Source of the DNA: Methanobrevibacter sp. | Lineage (GTDB): Archaea > Methanobacteriota > Methanobacteria > Methanobacteriales > Methanobacteriaceae | Length of the DNA: 10,901 nt | Reading direction: 5' to 3' | NCBI GenBank assembly: GCA_031261945.1 | Contig: JAISIQ010000033.1 | Coordinates: 1 to 10,901, forward strand | Part shown: positions 5,953-10,901 of the stretch, piece by piece | Layout: each line of letters begins with the position of its first letter | Position numbering within the stretch: the stretch's first letter is position 1 | Position numbers and translations under genes: made by a program | The notes under the pieces: generated by a model | Told to the model about the DNA's origin: nothing | Databases searched by the model: none | The model's input: the letters and a program-made list of their open reading frames with translations, nothing else

Positions 5953-7064
5953 TTAGTCTCTAAAATACAAGCTCTTCGGAGTTTTAGAAGTTGTTTTTTC
6001 TTTAATATTAAGTCTTCTGGTTTTTCTAAAATATCTGATAGCTTTTCTTTTATACATTGAATTGTCTTTTCATTGTGAATCCACATGCAATCTTGACAAC
6101 TCCAAACATTTTTATCTTTAATCCATTTTCCACCAGTAGAGCTATCACCACATGGATAAAAAGGACAATAACAGAAATCACAACATTGGGCATCACAACA
6201 TTGGCTCTCATTGTGACATGGATAATATTCACATTTTTTATTTGGACCAGAAGGTGTTTCTCCTTTTAGGAATTTTGTATAAAATTGTTCAGATAATGAA
6301 TGAATATCAGATTTAATAACATATCCTCGGGGAGTTATTAAATAGCTATTTCCATTGCTATCAACATCAAGATAAGTCAAAGAATTTCCTACAATTAAAG
6401 TAGTTGACATATTGATATAATTTTCATCATTTTCATCAATATTTTCAAAATCTTCAAGCGTTATAATTAATTTTTTTGGATTATTTGGATCCTCTTTACT
6501 GTTTACAATTCCAATTAAAGTTTTAGAATCTTTTGTTTCTTTTAAAATTTCTTTAAACCTTTTGAAAGGTTCTTTTCTAGTTTTACTAATCGGGTTGTAA
6601 ATAGCTATTATAAAATCAGCTTTAGCTGCATATTCTATTTTTTTTTCAATTTCGCAAAGTGGTGTTAAAATATCACTTAAACTAATAACAGCAAAATCGT
6701 GTAAAGGAGCTCCAAGAATATCTGCTGCGAAATTAACAGCTGAAACACCAGGAAATACTTTTACATCGATGCCTTTGTATTTACTAATAAGTTGAAACAT
6801 TAAATTAGCCATTCCATAGACACCAGGATCACCAGAACTAATAATAGCTACTTTTTTTCCTTCTAAGCTTTTAGCTATTGCAAGTTCCCCTCTAGATATT
6901 TCATCTCCCATTCCTTTTCTAATTACTTCTTTTCCCTCTATGAGATCTGAAATAGAATCAATATATTTTTTATATCCAATAATAACATCAGATTCTTCTA
7001 AAGCTTTAAGAGCTGAAATAGTTATATTTTCCCTGTTTGGACCAATTCCAATGATATTAATCAT
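5937..7064 (-). CDS. cobJ: Precorrin-3B/cobalt-factor III C17-methyltransferase (CobJ/CbiH) with C-terminal cysteine-rich domain
   Basis: This enzyme acts in corrin ring contraction during cobamide synthesis, methylating C17 with S-adenosylmethionine. In an anaerobic methanogen the cobalt-first (CbiH) version is expected. The methylase fold (about 1-250) shows GIGPN (6-10), SGDPGVYG (77-84), FPGVSA (104-109), YNPIS (156-160) and TTLIVGNS (221-228), all family landmarks around the SAM site. After residue 270 comes a separate domain with a dense cysteine cluster (278, 283, 289, 290, 294, 295, 298, 300, 305, 323, 326) and conserved-looking GGKW and WSCQDCMWIH. It is probably a metal-binding small domain, then a basic helical tail. 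Length is 375 residues against about 240-260 for the methylase alone. AGGTG four bases before the ATG supports the start. It lies downstream of a hypothetical gene on the same strand (152-bp gap). Confidence 0.9.
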   Translation of the reverse strand: MINIIGIGPNRENITISALKALEESDVIIGYKKYIDSISDLIEGKEVIRKGMGDEISRGELAIAKSLEGKKVAIISSGDPGVYGMANLMFQLISKYKGIDVKVFPGVSAVNFAADILGAPLHDFAVISLSDILTPLCEIEKKIEYAAKADFIIAIYNPISKTRKEPFKRFKEILKETKDSKTLIGIVNSKEDPNNPKKLIITLEDFENIDENDENYINMSTTLIVGNSLTYLDVDSNGNSYLITPRGYVIKSDIHSLSEQFYTKFLKGETPSGPNKKCEYYPCHNESQCCDAQCCDFCYCPFYPCGDSSTGGKWIKDKNVWSCQDCMWIHNEKTIQCIKEKLSDILEKPEDLILKKKQLLKLRRACILETKNNIT

Positions 7065-7114
7065 GTTACACCTTTAATTAGAATTATATCCGTAATACCT
7101 ATAATGTCTGTATT

Positions 7115-7135
7115 AATAGCTATTATATAGCTATT
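7115..7135. repeat. Two adjacent AATAGCTATT-type palindromes
   Basis: AATAGCTATT (7115-7124) and TATAGCTATT (7126-7135) are separated by one base. The junction reads as a TATA box on the minus strand facing cobJ. Confidence 0.7.
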
Positions 7136-7193
7136 TTATAATCTGTTTTATGATCTATTTATAATCTGTTTTATGATTTATTTTATGATTTAT
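7135..7193 (+). repeat. 12-bp tandem repeat upstream of cobJ, five units
   Basis: Units start at 7135, 7147, 7158, 7170 and 7182 with consensus TTTATRATCTGT/TTTATGATTTAT. Units one and three are identical (TTTATAATCTGT), units four and five are identical (TTTATGATTTAT), and unit two is 11 bp. Confidence 0.65.
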
Positions 7194-7216
7194 TTTTAAT
7201 TTATTGATCTTATACT

Positions 7217-7723
7217 TTATTGAGTCTGGTTATAGAGTTTTAATATAGAATTTATTTGTATAGAATCTACATTTACTACTACACCAGAACTTGTACGATT
7301 TGCTGTTGCATTAGCTGTTAGTAAGAAATCTGGTGTTTGAGATAAAACTATTTGACCTTTTGTTGATTTAGGTGAAGAAAATCCAAGAGCAGTTATAGTA
7401 ACTTGAATATTTTCATCGTTTGCTCCATTATAAGTACTTACATTCATATTGTCAAGATCTACTCCATCTAAACCCGTAATACTAGCTATTTTATTGGCTA
7501 CATCAGGAACATTGCTTATATTGATTTGAACAGGATCTTTTATAAGAATACCATTAACATTTTCACTACTAAATATACCAGAAATAGTTTCAATCTGTAA
7601 ATCAATTAATCCTTTAACATCAGGAGCTTCTGAAGTTATTATTGTATAGGAACTAAGAAGTCCTGCTTCAAAAAACCCTACAAAAAGGATTAATATGAGT
7701 ATAATTTTAAGTATTCTTGGCAT
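7217..7723 (-). CDS. Hypothetical membrane-anchored secreted protein
   Basis: I do not recognise a function. The 168-residue protein has a basic MPRILK start, one hydrophobic segment (about 6-27) that may be a signal peptide or membrane anchor, and a polar outer domain of about 140 residues. That domain is predicted from composition to be mostly beta-strand. It contains several N-glycosylation sequons (NIS 68-70, NVS 94-96, NAT 138-140, NRT 142-144, NQT 165-167), in line with an extracellular location. It has no cysteines and no catalytic motif that I can see. AGGTGA (7733-7728) just before the ATG is a clear ribosome binding site. It lies between cobJ and the divergent DP1 gene. Confidence 0.75.
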   Translation of the reverse strand: MPRILKIILILILFVGFFEAGLLSSYTIITSEAPDVKGLIDLQIETISGIFSSENVNGILIKDPVQINISNVPDVANKIASITGLDGVDLDNMNVSTYNGANDENIQVTITALGFSSPKSTKGQIVLSQTPDFLLTANATANRTSSGVVVNVDSIQINSILKLYNQTQ

Positions 7724-8206
7724 AAATTCACCTAATAAATAATTGATGATGTAAATATAATCTAAATTCGATTTAAATATTTTAAATATATATAAATATG
7801 ATTTTGTATGGTTTAAATAAAAATTATTATAATTATTATAGTTTAAATGATTATATTTTATATTATTATAAATATTATTATAATTCTTATTAAATTCTTA
7901 TTATAATTATTATAAATAGTATTATAAATATATTCATTATCTATAATAAAATTAACTATTAGCTATAAATTAACTATTAAGTATTATAATTATTATTTAT
8001 AGCTATTAATCAACTATTACTAATCATATTATTAATTATTTTATTAATTATATTAAGTATTATAAGTTTTATTATATTTATTAATTAATTAGATAAAAAT
8101 ATATGCTAAAAAAACAATATTATTGTTAATAAAAATTAAAAATAAATGAAATAAATAAAATAAAAAAATCAAGAAAATAAAGACTTAGATAAAAACTTAG
8201 ATATAT
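7724..8206. other. 483-bp AT-rich divergent intergenic region, no gene seen
   Basis: The region separates the hypothetical gene (minus) from the DP1 gene (plus). It is almost entirely A/T, with many TTATTATAA-like stretches, one TATAGCTATT palindrome (7998-8007) and a nine-base direct repeat ACTTAGATA (8183-8191 and 8195-8203) right before the DP1 start. No ORF, tRNA or hairpin with a GC clamp is visible. Promoters for both genes must lie here. For DP1 no convincing box A or Shine-Dalgarno site can be singled out. Confidence 0.55.
7787..7796 (-). promoter_or_regulatory. TATA box of the hypothetical protein gene
   Basis: TTTATATATA on the minus strand lies about 70 bases before the ATG at 7723. 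It would give a transcription start near 7767 and a leader of about 45 bases. Other AT-rich matches nearby weaken the call. Confidence 0.4.
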
Positions 8207-10282
8207 ATGACAGCAGAAGTTCTTTTAAAATTTGCAAAAAAAGGTATTAATTTATCTCCTGGAGCTTATGAAAAAATTAACAATTTAGAAGATCCTTTAG
8301 ACTTTTCTTCAACATTAATTGTAAAATTAAAAAGCCAAGAATTCTCAAAAGATGATTTAATTTCATTAGAAGAATCTATAGTAGATGAATTTATAACAAC
8401 CTTAGGATTAAGACCACAAAACCAAGAAAAAGAATTAGAAGCAAAAACACAAAAAGGACTATTTGATTATAATGAAGAAGAATCACGACCCCAAGAAGCA
8501 GAAATAAAAACAAAAGAAATAGCTATTAAAGAAGAACCAAAAGAAAGAAAAGAAAGAAAAGAAGAAAAAATAGCAAAATCAAAAGATTTAACAGAAATAA
8601 AAGAAGCAAAAGAATTAAAAGAAGGAAAAGAAATAAAAGAAAAAGTATCACAAGAATCAGAAGAAAAAATAGCAAAACCAGAAAATTTAGTAGAAATAAA
8701 AGAACAAAAGGAAATAGCTATTAAATCTAATTCTAAAGCTAATATTGGTTCTGCTTCTGATTCTATTTCTAATGCTTCTAATAATCCTAATACTTTTAAT
8801 AATTCTAATATTTCTAATATTGAGTTTAATTCTAATTCTAATTCTAATACTAATTCTAATATTAATAATAATACTGATACTAATATTTCTAATACTTCTA
8901 ATAATCCTAATGATTCTAATGCTTTTAATACTTCTAATACTTCTAATGTTTCTAATGTTTCTAATATTAATTCTGATTCTAGTTCTGATTCCGGTAGTAT
9001 AGCTATTGAGGAAATAGCTAAACCATTTTCTGTAGAAGAATCTAAGAGGAATATGAATCCTATTGAAGCTGAATTTAACTTTGAAATAATACAAGATACA
9101 AGTAAGCAATCATACACAAGCGGAGATATAGGAAATCTAATTACTTATTTCAAAAATAGATATGATAAAATATCAGGAATACTATCAAAGCGGCCGGATC
9201 TTAAAACTTACCAAAAAGTATCAGATATTGGAGAAGATACTAAAGATTTAAGTTTAATTGTAATGGTTAAAGATGTTAGAACCACTAAAAATGGCCATAG
9301 GCTTGTTGAATTTGAAGATGAAACCGGCGATCTTCCAGTACTTTTCCATAGTGATAATCATGACCTTTTTAGAGAAGCTGAAAAGCTTGTTAAAGATGAA
9401 ATCGTTGGAATAATAGCTGAAAAGAAAGGAACATTAGCTATTGCAACAAGGATCATTAAACCAGGTGTTCCACGGATTCCAAAAAAAGAAATGGATTTTG
9501 CAGCTGTTTTTACATCAGATATTCATATAGGAAGCTTAACATTTTTAGAAGATGCTTTTGTAAGATTTACTGACTGGATAAATGGTGATTTTGGAACAGA
9601 AGCTCAAAGAGAAATAGCTAATGATGTTAAATACTTAATTGTAGCTGGAGATATTGTAGATGGGATTGGTGTTTATCCAAATCAAGATTTAGAATTAGCT
9701 ATTAAAGATATTCGTGATCAATATGATGAAGCAGCTCGGCTTCTTGGTGATATTAGAAGTGATGTTAAAATTATCATTGGCCCTGGAAACCACGATGCAT
9801 CAAGAGTAGCTGAACCACAGCCAGCTGTTCCTGAAAAATATGCTAAATCACTTTATGAACTAAATAATGTAGAATTTATAAGTAATCCTGGAATAGTTAG
9901 TTTAGATGGTTGGAATACATTAATTTATCATGGTCGTGGTTTTGATGATATGGCTATGACTGTTAAAGAATTTTCTCATGAAAGAAATGATTTAATTATG
10001 GAAGAAATGTTAAATAAGCGTCATTTAGCTCCAATTTATGGTGAAAGAACCCCTCTTGCTTCAGAACTTGAAGATCATTTAGTAATTGATAATATTCCAG
10101 ATATTTTCCATACTGGGCATGTCCATATTAATAGCTATAGAAATTATAATGGAGTTCATATGATTAATTCTGGAACATTTCAGACACAAACCGAGTTTCA
10201 GAAGATTTATAATATTGTTCCAACATGTGCTGAAGTCCCTATACTTCATAAAGGTGTTTATAAGCAATTGAAATTTATTTAA
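8207..10282 (+). CDS. polB: Archaeal DNA polymerase D (pol II) small subunit DP1, 3'-5' exonuclease
   Basis: DP1 is the proofreading subunit of family D DNA polymerase and pairs with the large subunit DP2, which is not in this window. Residues about 1-75 form the N-terminal helical domain ([20 protein letters not shown]). Residues about 90-172 are a Lys/Glu-rich charged linker and about 173-263 a Ser/Asn-rich low-complexity linker. An OB fold follows at about 340-420 ([23 protein letters not shown]). The calcineurin-like phosphoesterase domain spans about 430-660 with all metal-site motifs: SDIH (D438, H440), AGDIVDG (D482), GPGNHD (N528, H529), H575 in YHGRG, and GHVH (H638, H640). It is therefore expected to be active. 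At 691 residues it is longer than most DP1 proteins (roughly 480-620), the excess being the linker. The ATG fits the family N-terminus, though no ribosome binding site is seen. An aldolase gene follows after 39 bp. Confidence 0.95.
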   Translation: MTAEVLLKFAKKGINLSPGAYEKINNLEDPLDFSSTLIVKLKSQEFSKDDLISLEESIVDEFITTLGLRPQNQEKELEAKTQKGLFDYNEEESRPQEAEIKTKEIAIKEEPKERKERKEEKIAKSKDLTEIKEAKELKEGKEIKEKVSQESEEKIAKPENLVEIKEQKEIAIKSNSKANIGSASDSISNASNNPNTFNNSNISNIEFNSNSNSNTNSNINNNTDTNISNTSNNPNDSNAFNTSNTSNVSNVSNINSDSSSDSGSIAIEEIAKPFSVEESKRNMNPIEAEFNFEIIQDTSKQSYTSGDIGNLITYFKNRYDKISGILSKRPDLKTYQKVSDIGEDTKDLSLIVMVKDVRTTKNGHRLVEFEDETGDLPVLFHSDNHDLFREAEKLVKDEIVGIIAEKKGTLAIATRIIKPGVPRIPKKEMDFAAVFTSDIHIGSLTFLEDAFVRFTDWINGDFGTEAQREIANDVKYLIVAGDIVDGIGVYPNQDLELAIKDIRDQYDEAARLLGDIRSDVKIIIGPGNHDASRVAEPQPAVPEKYAKSLYELNNVEFISNPGIVSLDGWNTLIYHGRGFDDMAMTVKEFSHERNDLIMEEMLNKRHLAPIYGERTPLASELEDHLVIDNIPDIFHTGHVHINSYRNYNGVHMINSGTFQTQTEFQKIYNIVPTCAEVPILHKGVYKQLKFI
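8725..8995 (+). repeat. TCTAAT-hexamer-derived coding repeat in DP1
   Basis: This stretch is made largely of TCTAAT, ACTAAT and related units, encoding Ser-Asn, Thr-Asn and Asp-Ser dipeptides. Codon choice is nearly uniform (TCT, AAT, ATT), unlike the flanking sequence, as expected from recent slippage expansion of a short repeat. All six-base units preserve the frame. Confidence 0.75.
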
Positions 10283-10321
10283 TCCCACAACAAAAAACAA
10301 TAAAAATAAGAGATTGTAAAT

Positions 10322-10901
10322 ATGATAGAAAACGATGCAAAATCATTAGTAGAAGTATCTAAGTATTTATTTGAAAAAAAATTAGTTTCTGGTAAAGCTG
10401 GAAATATAAGTTCAAGATTTAAAAATGATGAAATGGACATAATAGCTATTACCCCCACTATGTCATCATTAGGAAGTTTAAAACCAGAAGATATTGTTTT
10501 AGTTGATATTGATGGAAATAAACTAACAAAAGGTACTCCTTCCTCTGAAATAAATCTTCATTTAGCTATTTACAAAGAAAGAAAAGATATTAATGGAATT
10601 GTTCATACCCATTCTCCTTTTGCAACTGGATTTGGATTTTCAGATAAGAAAATTAAACGATTAGAAGGTTTTGGTAAAATAAAAACTCCTTATTTAGCTG
10701 ATTTAGATTATGAAACCCCTGGAAGTGATGAATTAGCTATTGGAGCTGCAAATGCACTAAAAGACGAAGATGTTCTAATTCTAAAAAAACATGGTGTTTT
10801 AGCTACTGGCCCTGATATAAAAGAAGCTTGTTTATTAGCAGAATTTGTAGAAGATATATGTAAAACTCAGTTTATTTCACATACTCTTAATTTATCTGAT
10901 T
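10322..10901 (+). CDS. Class II aldolase/adducin family protein (fuculose-phosphate aldolase-like), 3' end missing
   Basis: The frame from the ATG at 10322 is open to the window edge (193 codons), so only a short C-terminus should be missing. The Zn2+-dependent class II aldolase site is complete: E76 in PSSEINLHLAIY, H95 and H97 in VHTHSPFATGF, and H157 in KKHGVLATG. These line up with E73, H92, H94 and H155 of E. coli FucA. SGKAGNISSR (residues 23-32) is the phosphate-binding region. FucA-type enzymes cleave fuculose-1-phosphate to dihydroxyacetone phosphate and lactaldehyde. In Methanocaldococcus a related enzyme has been linked to supplying lactate for coenzyme F420, and that role is plausible here. 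The gene lies 39 bp after DP1 and is probably cotranscribed. The ribosome binding site is weak. The substrate cannot be fixed from sequence alone. Confidence 0.88.
   Translation, partial: MIENDAKSLVEVSKYLFEKKLVSGKAGNISSRFKNDEMDIIAITPTMSSLGSLKPEDIVLVDIDGNKLTKGTPSSEINLHLAIYKERKDINGIVHTHSPFATGFGFSDKKIKRLEGFGKIKTPYLADLDYETPGSDELAIGAANALKDEDVLILKKHGVLATGPDIKEACLLAEFVEDICKTQFISHTLNLSD

Larger units (their letters stand above)
7065..7216 (-). promoter_or_regulatory. Upstream region of cobJ with candidate promoter
   Basis: On the minus strand, CTATATAAT between the two palindromes at 7115-7135 is a box A candidate. It would give a start near 7100 and a leader of about 35 bases. A five-unit 12-bp repeat (7135-7193) lies directly upstream of it. 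Together they look like a control region, so cobJ may not depend on the hypothetical gene's promoter. Confidence 0.35.
979..10450. repeat. Dispersed iterated palindrome AATAGCTATT (first to last copy)
   Basis: Exact ten-base copies start at 979, 1528, 1906, 2147, 2254, 2929, 3257, 3289, 3344, 3697, 4144, 4204, 5053, 6341, 6600, 7115, 8518, 8713 and 10441. TATAGCTATT starts at 989, 1633, 7126, 7998 and 8998, and AATAGCTATA at 1684 and 10130. That is 26 copies of the core ATAGCTAT, in genes on both strands and between genes. Many single half-sites (AGCTATT or AATAGCT) occur besides. Copies are not in tandem except at 979-998 and 7115-7135. The span given is that of the whole set, not a continuous element. 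Confidence 0.85.

Noticed and set aside
6050..6269. Short frames on both strands within the cobJ 3' part
   Set aside because: They are out-of-frame readings of the cysteine-rich domain, which is clearly coding in the cobJ frame.
8467..9117. 216-codon minus-strand frame (and others at 8687-9109 minus and 8745-9002 plus)
   Set aside because: These are shadows of the repetitive DP1 linker; the proteins are simple Glu-Leu, Ile-Arg or Ile-Leu repeats.
10079..10300. 73-codon minus-strand frame
   Set aside because: It is antisense to the metal-binding end of DP1.
979..10450. AATAGCTATT as a classical operator of one regulon
   Set aside because: Most copies lie inside coding sequence of unrelated genes, so promoter control cannot be the general explanation.

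Overview
The window is very AT-rich archaeal DNA, roughly a quarter G+C by eye. It most resembles a methanogen of the order Methanobacteriales, probably Methanobrevibacter. The reasons are an archaeal family D DNA polymerase small subunit, a cobamide-pathway methyltransferase, a signal-peptide/beta-helix adhesin-like protein typical of Methanobrevibacter, Shine-Dalgarno sites of the AGGTGA/AGGAGG type, and TATA boxes matching TTTATATA. Genus is inferred from gene content and composition only.

Layout. (1) 1-821, minus strand: the N-terminal part of a secreted beta-helix adhesin-like protein that runs off the left edge. (2) 842-1354: a divergent intergenic region with several TATA boxes, an imperfect hairpin and a 16-bp direct repeat. 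(3) 1355-3529, plus strand: two consecutive single-pass, pilin-like surface proteins. (4) 3541-5486, minus strand: a PhoU/RCK_C regulator followed by an MgtE/SLC41-type divalent cation transporter, converging on the pilin-like pair with an 11-bp gap. (5) 5487-5936: a 450-bp gap made of hexamer-derived, 12-bp and 10-bp tandem repeats. (6) 5937-7723, minus strand: a lineage-type hypothetical membrane-anchored protein, then CobJ/CbiH carrying a C-terminal cysteine-rich domain. (7) 7724-8206: an AT-rich divergent intergenic region. (8) 8207-10901, plus strand: DNA polymerase D small subunit DP1 with an unusually long, repeat-encoded disordered linker, then a class II aldolase cut by the right edge.

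The genes fall into a cell-surface block (adhesin, pilin-like pair), an ion-homeostasis block (regulator plus transporter) and a housekeeping block (cobamide synthesis, replication/repair, a C3-aldehyde-forming aldolase plausibly serving coenzyme F420 synthesis).

The most striking signal is not a gene. The palindrome AATAGCTATT occurs 19 times exactly, and its core ATAGCTAT 26 times, in under 11 kb. It is spread over almost every gene and the intergenic regions. This looks like a highly iterated palindrome analogous in behaviour to cyanobacterial HIP1. It is read almost only as Ile-Ala-Ile or Asn-Ser-Tyr because the third frame contains a stop.
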